Counted from the stretch's first letter, positions 24,181 to 39,803 are shown. The stretch is DNA of 64,000 bases from Stramonita haemastoma (GCA_030674155.1 CM060329.1:29040504-29104503); one strand, 5' to 3'. The notes: a model not told the origin generated them from the letters alone. Numbers and translations are program-made.

Positions 24181-27100
24181 TCAACTGTGGTCGGCCAGGG
24201 GGGTCACTGGAATATGTAAACTTTCTTGCTGTCCTGAGGAGCTTTCGTGGGCTGTCACATGCAGGCCTCCTTCCCTGCAATGTTAGAGAAAGTTGCCATC
24301 CTTTTATCTGTGTTTTCATTTGCCTTTGTAGCCAGTGCTGTGTACGAAATTGTGTTGGGGTACAAGCAGTCATTAGAGTCAAAATTCAGAAAATGATTTT
24401 GCCTGTTTCTCCTGTAACATGAAATTGGCCCCTACCCCTCCTCTGTAACCTAATATCCCCTCCCCTCAACACCATCTTGCTATACTATAGAATTAAAGCA
24501 AGACAATAAAATTGAGAAACAGAGCGGATATCAACTTCACTAATCACTTGAGGATCAATTGCCATTTTAGTTTCAAACTATCCATAACTCAATGAAAAAC
24601 TGAGTGGTTCTGCACAAGCTAAGAAGTTTTTCCACAAAACTGGTACAATGACAAAACTCCAACTGTATGTGTGCAAGCATGTGTGCTGTGTGAATGTGAC
24701 TGAAGCCCAGGGCATACAGAACCTCTTTACTTTGTACACTTTTGAAATGTTTCAAACGTTTCAAGTAGTGGTTTGTCCGTTTTGCACTGACAGGTTGAAG
24801 GGAACACATTTGAAGGGCGTGTCTAAACAACAAGGTTGAAAAGGATAGTTTGTTGCCTGCTTATACAGCAATGTTAATGCTAGGCTGCTATCAGGCCACC
24901 TACCAAACTAGGCCCTGAACTGCTGCTGGGTGACTGAACTACTTACTTTTGTCATTTGAATTAAAATCTTACACATACCACATGTTACAGACTCACTTGC
25001 CTTGATGAAGATAAAAGTGATGTATGTATGTCTTTATTGAACACATGACCCCCCCCCCCCCCCCAACACACACACCTCTCTTCTACAAACAGTAACTGAC
25101 CTCTTCAAATGGAAGGTGGTTTTGATGGTGGCTCCTGCAGGTAGATCCTTCATTACCAGCTGAAAAATAAAGGTGATAGGTCTCAATACAATGATCTCTC
25201 TTTCCTCCTACTTTATTTCCCTTTATTTCTCTTTCTTTCATTCCACCCCTTCCATATTTTTGCTATATTTGAAACTATTTCAAAATATGAATAGTCAGTG
25301 CAATGGATATATCCTTAATAGTCACACACACACTGCATGTCTGTGTTTTTCAATGATAACTTTTGTAGTTCTGCTCAAGGTACAGGCATGTTTCCACAGT
25401 ATCTTACTGCTTTCTGCATCCTCTGTACACTAGAGATCAGTATGTATGACAATGCAATGTTTACGTCTATCAAAGCTAGTCTTTTGCATGCAGTTTTCAG
25501 AAATGGCCGCCGCTGTAGTCTAATGGTTAGGGCGTTGGACTTGTAATCTAAAGGTTGTGGGTTCAATCCCAGCTTTCGGCTATGGCGTTGTGCCCTTGGA
25601 AAAGGCACTTTACGACTATTTTCTCACCCCACCCAGGTGTAAAAGGGGTACCATCCTTGTGTTGGGGGTTAACCCTGCGATAGACTGGTGTCCTATCCAG
25701 GGGGGAGTCTATGACTCTCAGTTGCTTAACGCCACAGAAACTGGGATAAGCACCGGCCTGATGAGCCTTAGGCTTGGGACAGACTTTAACTTTCAGAAAT
25801 GTGTATCTGATTTAATTGATCCTTTACATAAAGAGAGAAAAGTTGACCACCATAAATCTTACATTTAACTGGCTGCAGAACAGTCTCTGAAAGCTTTCTT
25901 TCGGCACAAATAACAATCCTTTACTACCTTTTTAAAATTCTTACACTTTAACAGAAACTGACACTATATAATTCACCTCATAAATATGCTGGTTCATCAA
26001 CATCACCATAGTCACTATGGTGATGTTGATGAACCAGCATATTTAACATGAAAATGGGGTAGGTTAGCATTTGCTGACATGAACAAGCCATGCTTGACCA
26101 GATCACAGTATTTGAAAACTAAAATAGTTTTATGGCAGCAGTTTTCGTTATCATTGTTACTTATTTACCCATACAAGAAGAAGGGTGGCTGGATAGTTAA
26201 GGCGTTTGCCTGTCAACAAGTAAACCGTGAGGTTCTGGGTTCGATTTCAGCTTTGCCCTTTCTTCCCAGTTTGATGAAAAAATTGAACTGAATGTCAAGA
26301 GTCTTTTGGAGGACACTATACACCAATGCCCTGTGTGTGAATACACAAAGAACATCTTGTGCACACACGAAACCTGTTCCGCTTTTTGAAAGAGTATGCA
26401 ATCTGTGCCAGTAGGAACAGATGAAAGAAAAAATCCCAGCAATCACACAGGTGTCGTGCTCAGAACCATCGCTTAAAAGTTGAATGGCTACCTAAATGGT
26501 TGGGGAAAAAAAAAACTCAACTAAAAACTGGTCACACATGCATAAATCTCACTAATGATAAACCTCGGAGCTGTACCTGAGAAACAAACAAAAAAAAAAA
26601 AGATGTTACCCATACCTTGGCCAGCTTTTTAGATTGATCTGTGCCATTTTTTTCTGTCTCGCAGATGATCATTCTGAAAGAGGTTTGATCCTCAGCGAGT
26701 GCAGCTGTATGGCGTGCACGGAATGGTATAACGGTCCCTGCTGCTAACACCACTTCCACTCCATTCGTAGTCTGGAAAAAGAAGACAAACAAAAGTACAA
26801 GATAATCAAACATTAACTGAAAGCTTACATACTGGAAAAGAGGAACAAGACACTAACCCAAACAAAAAAAAAACCCTATTTTTGCTCTGTCAAAAAGAGA
26901 GTCTTAATGATTGTTTACGTGCAGTGGTAAAGCACAAGCTGCAGGAAAAGTGCTTAGGCAGAAAAATAATAAATTCAGCATTTTGACCCCTCCCTCCCTT
27001 TCCTTTCCACTGTTATTCTTAGATAAGAAAAATGTCTACGATAACCTGACAAAGAGTTTGATAAAACTAATGTTTCTTGTACCTTAACTCACACTTCCCT

Positions 27101-30100
27101 TAAAAAAAAAACCCCCGAAACCAAACTATGCAAAATGCTCAGTTTAAGTAAACCAGTGTATCCTGTCACAAACAACCTGTTAGCCAGATCCAAAAGAGAA
27201 CAAATCATTTACATAGATTTTTAAAATTCAACAGCTAGATTATAAAACAAGAAGCTATTACCCTCTTTCTCTCTAAAAGTACAAAACAAACTTTCTTCCA
27301 ACAGAAACCAACCTCAAATCCTATGTTCTTAGCCAGACATGGGAAAGTGTTGTTGTCTCCTGCGCATCCAGCTCAGATTTGTCTTTGCTTGCCAAAATAC
27401 CAGCCTGTGGGAAAAAAAAAGAGAAGCGTGATAACTGACTGAATTCATTATAAACGAAAAGAAGAACACGCCCACCCCCTCCCCCTCAAAGTCCCTTGGA
27501 TGAAACAACAATCAAAACATCAAGATACCAGCTAAACAAGACTTTGAAAAGAACAATGTGTAAATAGTCATAACATGAGTTTTTTTTTTAGCACTGTATG
27601 GGGGGTGGGACAGTTTAGATGTTTTATTCATTAAGACCATAGCTCCTGAAAAGGGGGATATATGATGAAGTTTTGAATAGCATAAAGCAATCATCATTAA
27701 TTTTTATTGAAAAATATTGTTTGTGCTTTTTAAGTCAGCTTCAAAAGAATACTGATAAAAAAAAATCAGACTGGAAAACTATGCACAAAGCTGGCTGGCA
27801 ACACATAAACTTGCATTTACATCTCCTGAATAAGCACAATATACACCATTAATAAAAAAAAAACCAAAACACCCCACCCCAGAAATTTATCTAAGAAAAC
27901 AGTGAGAAGAATTGAAAAGGACAGGGTAGCTGGGATCCATTCATTCTGAGCACCAATCTCCTTCACAACGACCAAGGCACAAACAAGACAAGACTCCACA
28001 TGGAGCAGACTACCATCACTGATACACCCACCTCCTTGGCTGCCCCAATGGCGATGAGCTGATCCCCAGGGACTGAACTCAGCACTTCAGAGTTGGGCAG
28101 GAATCGTGTGATGGTACGCTGCACTAGGGGCATGTTGGTCCCCCCTCCACACAACACCACCTGCATCCAACACCAACACTTCTGACCATACCATCATAGG
28201 GAAAAACTGTCAATATACCCATACACATGTATGCCTGCCAGTCTAACTTCTCTTGGAACATGCAGATAGCTGAAATCAATATGAAGAATCATATCAATTA
28301 AATATACTTCTTCAAAGATTTGACAAAGACTTTTGGGTAATTCTTTGAACTAGTCATGATCATAATTAAAAAAAAAAAAAGATATTGCCACTTTTATAGC
28401 ACTTGGGGACAGACATCAACAAATACAATACTGAAAGAGTAAGTATTCCTTAACTTAAAAAAAAAAATCACCTAACGGGCTGTTGTATAGGGTACAGTTA
28501 TACAGACTCTGGTTTTCTTCCCTTTTTCCTGTCTATCAACACACATACATTCAAAGATGCACAGATACGCTTAACGTACATATGCATGTACACACACACA
28601 TGTGAGCATGTGTATGAAAGTGCACACACAAACCCACAGTTTCATTGTCCTCGATATAAAAGAATAAATAAATAAATAAAACAGTGACACCCTACCCCTT
28701 ACCCAACGACATAGAGACTGTACCACAAACCCACCTTGTTGATATCCTCTTTGGTGCAGCTGGCCTGTGTCAGGGCCTGTTGGATGAGCTGTGTGCACTG
28801 CTCTACAGTTCTGGGGCACAGGTTCTCAAACCTCACCCTGACAGCAACCCAAACAAAAAACAAACAGCATCAGCATTCCCACTAAATCTTGCAAGACACA
28901 TCTTTCTGATGTCAAAAAGATGAAAAACAACAACAATAAAAAGAGACCACGAAAACTGCCCCTATGCCTCTATACTGTTTTCTGAATGCAATAACTTTTA
29001 CTACCATTATTGCCTAGAGCCCAACCCAACTGCCAAAAATTAAACACTTTCATCTCTTACAACTACCCAAGCCAACCACACAAGCCCTCTCTGAAATGAA
29101 CAACATCATTATCAATCCACTTCTATTCTCATCTCTGTCAATCTGTAAAACAGCACAGCCAATGACATTTTAACTATCAGATTGCTTAATTAAAACAAAT
29201 ATTACAACACCATGCTCAGGACACCAGCTATTCCAGTCACTTCAACATCCATCTATAACAAAGGTAAAGGTAAAAGCATCCCATAACCTATGTGGTCGTA
29301 GGGGAGCGAGCATCAGATACCTCAGCTTCTCTAGGGGCCAGCATATTGAAGGCGGCGCCCATCTCCTCTCTCTCGCTGCTTTACCTTCCCTGACCCTGAA
29401 AAGGGCAGGTACCCATTTACAGCTGGGTGAACTGGGGAGACTGTACTGAAGCCAAGGCGCACTGACAGTCACCCATCCAACTGGTAACCACGCTCGATGC
29501 TGCTTAACCTTAGCTTGGGGAAAGCGAGTGCTCTGACCACTGAGCTATCCCGCCCCTGTCCCCTATAACAAAGCAGTCTTTAAAAAAAAAAGAAAAAAAA
29601 AAGTCCCAAACTGTGAAGACTCCTGGTTACCTGGAAATGTTGGCACTGAAATCAATGCCATCCAGCACAGACTCTGCATCACACTTGGCGTTGTCCACGA
29701 TGGAGAGGGCGTGCTTGCAGCGTTCAGCAGCCAGGAGCAGTCTGGCCATTGACCTCTTGCTCTCTTTGGGGTCAGCTTTGTACATCCTGTGGTGCGTTAG
29801 AACAAAAAACAAAACACTCATGTTATGACTTGTTCATTCAAAAAAAGATGAAGCAGAAAGGGGAGAAGATGGAGGAGGAGAAGGCAGAAGGGGGGAGATG
29901 AGGAAGAGGTAGTGAAGGAGGAGGAGAGGAGGAAAAGAAAGAGGAGAAAAGAAAGAGGAGGAAAAGAAATAAGAATATGTATGAGAAGGCAACAAAGACC
30001 AACAAATATGAGAAGAAAAAAAAAAAAGAAGAGAAGGAACTAGGCTGAAGGAAAGAGAAGATGAAAAGAAAGAACAAGAAGACAAGGAGGGAGAAAATTT

Positions 30101-33053
30101 CCATAAATGTAATTTCAATCCTGAATGCATACCAGGGATTCTGGGCATTAGTGATAAACAAGAAAAATGGGAAGGGGATCTAAATGGTTTGGAAAACAAT
30201 GTTTTACACACTGTGACAGCAGTACAAGCGTGAGCTCAGCAAAATATATCAAGAACATGACACATCTAAACAAACACACTCTGACTTCTGCGGAAAAAAA
30301 AACCTTGGCACATGGACACATTTCAACTTCCAAAACATTCCGATTCCTGATTTCACATTAGGCTGTTGCTCAACATTTACATACACTTGAATACACCTCT
30401 ACCCTATGAAATGTCTCTGTGAACCAAAAAAAGTAATAAAAAAAAAGAAAAAAAGAATAGGTGATCAAATTCTTCTGGCTCCAAGTCAGAACTCATTTCC
30501 AATTAGACAACATAAAAGTAACATCTTCTCTGTCCTCTTTAGTATGCTGTCATTTCATTTCCTTCAGAATAGTGCTAGACAAGCCCCTTCCACCTTCTTT
30601 CTTTCTTTCTTTTTTTAATTTTATTATATATTTTTTCTCTACTGGAATAATTATCCTTACAACCAAATCATGGGATTGTTGTCAATCATAAGTGCGAATG
30701 AAAGAAAAAAGAAGGCAATCCCACTATTTGTTGTAAAATCTGACTTATCTAACTCTCAAGGATGTCATCTGTTCGTTTCCCACACCTGCAGAATTTAGTT
30801 TGATGTATGGGAATTTTAAAACAATCCCTTTTCTTTTTAACAACAACAAAAAAAACAATAGAAAAAGACAATAAGGTGAACACCTGTACATCTGAATCAG
30901 CTCAAGAGTGAAAAGACGATTACAGAGACAAGAAGAAAGCACACACAAACGCATTCACAAAATAAAAAGAAAAACAAAATTACTTGTAGAACTCTGTAGC
31001 TAAGTAGTCTTGTAGCACCCGTGTGAAGTTGTTGGACCCAAAGGAGTGATCGGTGCAGGAACCCAGCACCCGATAAATACCATTCTGAACTTGCAACACA
31101 GTCGCATCATGTGAGGTGCCACCTAGTCTGTACACTAGCACCTTGCTGGAACATACACAGAGAATGCATATGAACTTGTGCATAACCAAGCAGTGTATAA
31201 AATGGTGAGGGAGAGGTGATGGTGCCATCCTCAAGATACTGGCCCCTACAGTGGCTGAGATCTATTCATGACACCTCATTCCAAAACAACCACACAGCTT
31301 ATGGGACACTCTATAAACTCAGAATATGGAATAAATAAATATGCAGAATAAACTTCAAGACTTATTACTTTAAACAAAAGAGTACATACATGGACAGGTC
31401 TGAATACAAGTTACACATGTAAGCAAAACTAAACATGTCACCAAATTCATTATCAACAATACATTTTTTTTTATGTAGAAGAAACTTGAAACAGAGCTCA
31501 AAAAGGTAAAAGTTTATGGATTTTTTACCACAGAAAATTGCCCGATCAAATAGTATCCAATAACTTTTACCTCTCATGTTTGTAATATAAAGTTTCTATG
31601 AAAGTTAAATTACCCCCCCCCCCCCCCCACCAACAAATGTTTTTTTTTTGGCTTTTGCTCTGCAGACCATCAGGACTACAGAAGGTAAAGGTGTCCCATG
31701 ACCTACACAGCTATTATGGAGTGAGAGGTATTAGAGACCTCAGCTTCTCTGGGAGCAAGCATATTGAGGGTAGTGCCCATCTCCTCTCCCTTGTTGCTTT
31801 ACTTTCCCTGTACCTAGAGAAGGCAGGTACCCATTTACAGCTGGGTAAACTTGGGGACTGTACTGAAGCTGGGGTACGTATGAATGGTCATCCATCTGTG
31901 AGGCAACCACACTCAATGTGGCCTAAGGTACCTTGGGGAGAGCAAGAGCTCTGACCACTGAGCTGTCCCTTTCCCAACTGATCACCCCTTCCCTTGTCAG
32001 AGCTATATCAGGGATGAAAATAGGACAAAAAGTTGGAAAAGTAGATGAGACACAATAATTCATTTTTAATGACAACCTGATTACATTTAGAACTAAAAAA
32101 ATTATATACAGAGGAACGTCTTACTGCGCACACAACACACCCCCACACACACCCCCACAATCACACACAAACACACACTCTCTGACAGTCCTCAAATAAT
32201 CCAAGTAACTCACAATGTTTCTGTATTGTCCATCTGCCCTAGGTCATAGGCAAGCGCAGCAGCAGAGCACTCATTGATCACTCTCAGCACCTTGAAACCA
32301 GCCTTGCTTGCTGCCATGCTGTCAACATAACACATTCAGCGTTACACTTGGGAACAATACATAATGAAACTCATTTGAAAACAAACGAGACAAATGTACA
32401 ACTCTTTGACACTCCAACCATTCTAAAAATAAAAAACAACAAAAAAAACAATCATGGGTACAGAAATTGCGAGGAGTACGAGAAGAATGTATGGAGTAAT
32501 AGCTGATGGGCTGCTTGCAACAACAAAAAACCCGCACAAAACCTGCAATTGACCAATTTTTTTTTACCCCAGTGATAATGCCAGTTTGACTTTACTACCC
32601 CAAAAATCTTTCAGATAAGGCTATAAAACTAAGGATTTGTATGTGAATGCTTGTGAGTGAGTGAGTGAGTGAGAGCGAGAGAGAGAGAGCGAGCGAGAGA
32701 GAGAGAGAGAGGGAGAAAGAGAGAGAATACGTGTGTTTGTGTGTGTGTGTCTTGTGTGTGTGTCTTGTGTGTGTGTGTGTCTTGTGTGTGTATACGTGTG
32801 TGCACATGCACAGGTATTGTATGCACAAACTACCACATCTTATCCATGAACGCAGACACTGGTTTTGTCACTTACCTGGCAGCTTTTCTTTGTTTTGCGC
32901 TGAAGTCATCCGGGACTGCTAACACGGCGTCTTGTATTCCCTTCCCTCCGTGACTTTGTGCAGTTTCTGTCACATAGTGGCATACAGTCATATGGTTGTT
33001 CCTTTTATTTGATATATATGTGTATATAAGAGAGAGAGCGAGAGAGAGAGAGC

Positions 33054-33102
<49 letters not shown>

Positions 33103-36100
33103 CAGAGAGCAGGACAGACAAAAGGGAGAGAGAGATATAATGGGCATTATTTTTGTAAGATCCTGAAAATGTTAACTGGAAGTTACCTAGCACTTTTTTG
33201 TAGATCATCTCGGTGATGCTGTCTACACTGAACTGCTGTTTTTTCTCTTTGTATTCCACCTCAAACATGGGCTGGTTATTTTGATTCACCACCTGCAACA
33301 AAAACATGAACCTACAACACACAGATTAACATAGATTCCATTGAAAGAAATAAACCAGAAAAACTCCTAGCTTATTAGTTTACCTAGCTATGCACACACA
33401 TATGTGGTGCTCCACCACGAAATGAGTCGCTTAGCACATTACCCAATTTTGCGCTAGGAGCCTTTAAAGGCAGGTGGGGGTCAAGTTGTCAATTTTGAGA
33501 TTTTGATTGATTATTAAACTAGATCTGTTTATTTACCTTATAATGAAATATCAAGGCATAATTTTTATTCCTTTTGCTTTTAAATGTGTTTTGAAAATAC
33601 CAAAGCACTCATTCTGACAACCTGTTACTAAAATAAACTTGCCTGTTTCTCATTTTGTCCCATCCTGCAGTCTATCATTTCAATTTGTAGTAATGTTGCA
33701 CAGAATTGTCCGATTTTCAATCTGTTTTTTGTATTCGATAGCCACTTTATTGCACATTAATAACATGTCAATAACTTGAAATTGACCTCAGGTGCACTCC
33801 GTCTCATTATGTGGTGGAGCGTCACATATGTATTCCATTTATGAAAACTTACAATCTGATGATAATCACAGCAAAAAAGACAAATTCACATCAAAATGGT
33901 GTGCTCCAGTAAAAGAGGGAATAACACAATGCAAATAGTAGAAAACACTGAAAAACACACCCCAAATGATGCTCAGTTTTGTATGAGAATTTTAAAACAT
34001 CTATGGTCACAAAACAGGATTATCAGTGATGTACCAAGAAAAAAAAGAAAAGAAAAAAAAGGAATACATAAGGAGAAAGCCAGATTTTCTGTAGAGTAGT
34101 TTGTTGAAATTTTCATTCTATCTCTATCTCACTGTATAAATTACAGCAAGCTTGAACAAAGCAGCCAGGAATCATTCTGCCATAAATCTAAAGGAGTATT
34201 ATCACAGAAAATTATGGAATTAACATTTTATTTTTATTTTTAAGAACTGTCTTTTTGAGTGATAGAGTTAGTTGCTAGTGAAAGTTACAACACTCTGCTG
34301 AATATTATGATTATTTTCAGTTGATATTTATCATATCTCTGATTGTAATCATAAATATATAATATTTCTATCATTATGGTTATGGTATTGATTTTAATTC
34401 TTCCAGTAATGTTTTCATTGGTTGAAACAGGCAGACCAATCAAGAAAACAAAATCATGAAATAATCATGTGATTAAAAATCATGGCATTTATGGAAACAA
34501 ACTGCCTGATTTTTCATGAAATACTGAAAACCGTACCTTGACAGGACAAGATGTGATGTACGTCTGTGTGACTGGATCGTCAAACGAACGCCCCAAAACA
34601 CGCTTGACATGACATACCGTGTTCTTGGCATTGCTGACAATGCCTTGCTTGGCACTGGCACCAACATCCTGCATGGAAAATACACCAGGCATAAGAAAAT
34701 ATTCAAAGATAGGGGGTGGGAAGGATGTGGAATTTGGAAGAAAAGAAGCAGGTCAATGAATTTGCGTACATCTCATGCAAACTCTTAAATTGTACTGAAC
34801 TAGGTTAGGTTGGAAGATGAATTTTCCCTGTCTGTAATTGCTAATGAACTTAGTGGCACTATCACGAGGGTGGTGCTCATCTCCTTTTCCTCACTGCATA
34901 TGGCAACAATCTGGCAGATACCCACTTACACTGACTTGACCGTCTTCTCCTTTAACTCCTTGAGGGTACTGCATTGAATTTCTTAGGCATTGTGTTGTGG
35001 GCAAGTTGAAACTGATGATGATACAGCCCATGCCTCTCCAGGTCTTATCTCTGTATTTTTCAGAGTGAATTAACACTATCCCTACATATGGAGAACCCTC
35101 TTTCCCTGTGCATGTGCACTGTGCACATCTGTATGCTTCTGCAACCCAGCAGAGGGAGATACCTAAGGAAGGGTTAGTTAGTAGCTGGTTGGTTACCCAG
35201 TAGCAGATTACCCTTAGGGAAAAGGTTAAGGCATGTATACATGTATGTACTCAGACTTTCCTCCTAAATCATACATCAACTGCACTCAATTCTGGTTTTC
35301 AGGAACACCTCTATTCACAACCAAGCACCTACCATCTGTTAAAGTCTGTCTGTCCCGAGCCATAAGGCTCATCAGGCCGGTGCTTATCCCGGTTTCTGTG
35401 GCGTTAAGCGACTGAGAGTCATAGACTCCCCCCTGGATAGGACGCCAGTCTATTGCAGGGTTAACCCCCAACACAAGGTTGGTACCCTTTTTACACCTGG
35501 GTGGGGTGAGAAAATAGCCGTAAAGTGCCTTTTCCAAGGGCACAACGCCATAGCGGAATAGCTGGGATCGAACCCGCAACCTTTAGATTACGAGTACAAC
35601 GCCCTAACCACCAGGCCACAGCGGCGGCTCACCTACCATCTGTACCACTACGTTTTGGTGCAGGTACTCCATTCAATTCAAATCCTGGTAGTTGTCACTG
35701 TACACATAAAATATATTTCATTGTTTACTCTTTTTTTCTTTTCTCAAAACCTGAGGAAAATGTACTCAGAGTGTTCATAAACACAATGATCAAGTAAGTT
35801 ACAGTTATACTATAGTAATTAATACAGTCCTACTTTATTGTAACAAATATTCCATGCTATGTTTCCTCTGAATTACAAACATGTCATAAAATAATAAAAA
35901 GAATGAAATATATATATATGCACTTGCTACACACACCTGAGATTGAGAATGCACATGTATACATAGAATTTCCCTTAGTCTCATGTTAACGACACACAAA
36001 AACTCCAACACTCAGACACCCACTTACCATGTCATATGCTGTAAAACCCACAACAGCTGGGGTTGATCTATCCCCAGCGTCATTTACAGCCACATTTGTC

Positions 36101-37469
36101 TTTCCATCCTGAAAAAATAAAAACCAAACCATACATTAACACAACAATAACACAAAGGGGATCCAATCTAACCCATTCATGATGTTAATACCCCCATCAA
36201 CCATAGAGGTCAGGATTATTATCACATTATAAACATAACTATCATCTGGACTGGCCAAGGCTGTCTTACAGGGAACAGTAACTGAGTAAGGGGAGGGAAA
36301 TGGAGAGAGAGAGAGACAGAGGAAGTGATGGGAAGACAACATCAGAAAGTCAAAGTGGACAGGCCTTGAGTGGAGTGATCTGCTACGAAGGGTGGAGGAC
36401 AGTGGGGAGTGGGGGAAGCTGGTTGCAAAATCTTAAGTAGTGCTCCTACGCTCCACAGGACTACAGGACAGGTGAAAGGTGAAAGACAACTATATCACTA
36501 TAGTATCAGGGCTGTCATCTCATTAAAGGGCTCATCAGTCTTGAAATAAGAGCATAATATTAATAACTAATATCATAAAAAATATAGAAAGAAATTCTCA
36601 TTTCCATCCCTTCTGCCAACCCCCCCCCCCACAAAACCCCGTCACCCCCCCTCCCCACCACCACCGAGCAGCACAACCCCCCCCCCCCCCCAAAATAAAA
36701 AAAAGACATAGTTAAATCACAGGACCATAAAATAATCCAGGTTTTGTGATCTTCAGTGATAGAACATGAACAGCCCATGATCCACTTCATTTTTCCCCTT
36801 TTTTCGGTTTCATTTTTTTGCTCAAAAAAAAAAAAAAAAAAAAAAAAAGGTTGGTCATTCATAATGTAGCTCACATCTGATGAGTAGAAGAAATGAAAAC
36901 AGCCATGTCAGTACTACTAACAATCCCAAATGAAGCAAAAAACAAAAACATATATATATAATTTTTATTACAAATGCAGACCTGTGCACCCCCTTACTAC
37001 TGATTTCAGTATTTTCATGGCAATTTTCAGTATTTTTCAATGAGTTTCAGTATTTTTTCGCGTTATTCGTGACACACTTTTTCAACATGAAGCATAAACG
37101 TCTTTTTTTTAATTGGGTTTTTGTATCTCTATTTGTTTGCTCATCCCCCTTCCAATTTCTCTCCATTGTACAAAAGCTCATAAGCTTTTTCTTTTATCAA
37201 CTAGCAAATCTGGACAGGTCTGATGACTTCATAAGTGATGTAATACACAGAGTGTAGAATTGGGAGGGAAAAAAAAGAGGAAATTAAGCCGGGGTCCAGG
37301 GGCCGCTTAGGCCCCGGTGGGGTGCAGGGGCAAAGCCCTGCTGGGGGGCACAGGGGGGCGAAGCCCCCCAGCCGAAAACGATTTTTCGCATTTTAAAGGC
37401 AGTTTGGAGGCCTCTCCAGGCACCATTTTGTGCAATGTGGAGGCATGTGTGTGTGTGTGTGTGTGTGTA

Positions 37470-37540
<71 letters not shown>

Positions 37541-37652
37541 CAGACCTTCCATAAATAACCACCAGAGTATGTCAAACTTGCTTTAAAAAGATCTATTCTG
37601 GGTAGCGGTAATATAAGTTTGTGTGTACCACTGTGATGGTTAATGGAAAAGG

Positions 37653-37742
<90 letters not shown>

Positions 37743-38642
37743 CACTCTCTGGTGAAGATTTAAGAAGATCCTATGCCTTTCTCATTTTATTTTTAATCTG
37801 ATTTCGGAGTGGACTCACCATGACAGTTTGCATGGCCAGAAAACAAGTGCTGTGTATGTGTGTGCTCTGCTGCTGTCCAGTACAACACCAGAGCGGAAGC
37901 CCTGTTCGGTACGATATAACTTCAGAGCTAGTCTTGATGTAACTTCAGAACAAGTCACTTTGCCGTTTTAACGATCAACTGATTTTTCGAAGATGCGAGA
38001 AATTTTACTGTTCCATGATTTTCCAAGAAATCAGCGCTTCTATAAATGAAGAGCCGTGGTTTGCTATGTTCCGACCGCATTCCAATTTTCGACACCACTT
38101 GCGAATGAAAGTTCAACTTTCACTAGGCCTAGCGAGTAGCCTGATGCGAGAGATGTAGCGCAGGTTTCAAACCTTACTCGGCAAAACGAACAGCCAATTT
38201 TGCTGCTTATGCATCTATATCCGCAACTGTACCTCTTTTAGCCCCATCCTGGCCTGTTAGCGTCATTTTGCATTCACTCCGCGTCTTTCTTTGCTTATAA
38301 GTGTATCAGTTTGGTCTGTTTCTCCGCGAGTTTACACCGCTTTCCGCCATTTTGTTTTGAAGATACTGTTGTGCGCATGCATCATCAGGGGAGATAAGTA
38401 ACTGAACGATAGGGCCTAGCAGACGATGTAACGCGAGATGATCGGCATCGCTTAACGATAGAGGACCACGTTTTCGATTTCCGGATTTTTCGTTGACAAA
38501 AATCGGATTTTGATTTATAAAATCGTATTTCCGTATTTTCCAACTTTTTCCGGAACAAATACGGAAAAATACGGAAGGTGCACAGGTCTGCAAATGATAC
38601 AAAAAGGATTCAAATTCCTCTCACACCCCCGCACCCCCTGAG

Positions 38643-38732
<90 letters not shown>

Positions 38733-39050
38733 CTTATATCAAGGATATTGGATAATGGAATAAGCACTCAAGTGCTTTTCTACATCCAGTCCCCTTGTGT
38801 GTGCAGTTTTGTAAATCTTGTCATCTGTTCCCACCAGCACACAATGGCCTACTCTCACAAAAAGCAGAACAGGAATCGACGTACATGTGCGCAAGATGTT
38901 CTGCATGCTTTCACACATGGGGCCTTGGTTTATGCTATTATAATCTCATCCGAAGGACTTTTGGGGAGAGTGGAGTCAGCACTGATGTTAACTCCAGGGG
39001 AAAATGGTCACCCTTGAACAGGAAATCAAACCCGAGAGAGAGAGAGAGAG

Positions 39051-39105
<55 letters not shown>

Positions 39106-39112
39106 AGAGGAG

Positions 39113-39160
<48 letters not shown>

Positions 39161-39190
39161 GAGAGAGAAGAGAGAGAGGAGAGGAGAGAG

Positions 39191-39271
<81 letters not shown>

Positions 39272-39403
39272 TGTAAAATAAAGGGGAGATGCCACATTTT
39301 TCAGCATTTTCAGGTTTCTTGAGCTACTGAACTCTCTCTCTCTCATGTGTGAACTAATCTGATACAGTATTTTTATGTAGTGTGTATGAGAGTGTGTGTG
39401 TGT

Positions 39404-39464
<61 letters not shown>

Positions 39465-39732
39465 TGTTTTATTTTATATTCTTTTATACCGAGGATAATG
39501 GAATAAGCACTCATGTGCTTTTTTTTTTCATCCAGTCCCTGTGTGTATGCAGTTTAGTAAATACTGTTCATCGTTCCCAATGGCACATGATGGCCTACTC
39601 TTAAAAAAAGCGGAACAGGATAAGGATTTAATGTGTGTGCAAGATGTTCTGCATGCGTTCGCACACAGGACCTCGGTTTACACTAACAGTCTCATCCGAA
39701 AGACCTCTGGGGAGAGGGAGTCAGCACTGATG

Positions 39733-39803
<71 letters not shown>

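Noticed and set aside
25505..25575. A tRNA-Thr-like gene
   Set aside because: The tRNA-like head is followed by a conserved ~200 bp body that recurs at 35355, so it is a SINE.
29834..30211. Ser/Phe/Leu-rich open frames
   Set aside because: Translations of a purine-rich GA/GGA stretch within an HSPA14 intron.
39004..39276. Open frames of Arg-Glu or Leu-Ser repeats (also 32665, 37300, 38578)
   Set aside because: Translations of GA/CT arrays, with no domain and no splice context.
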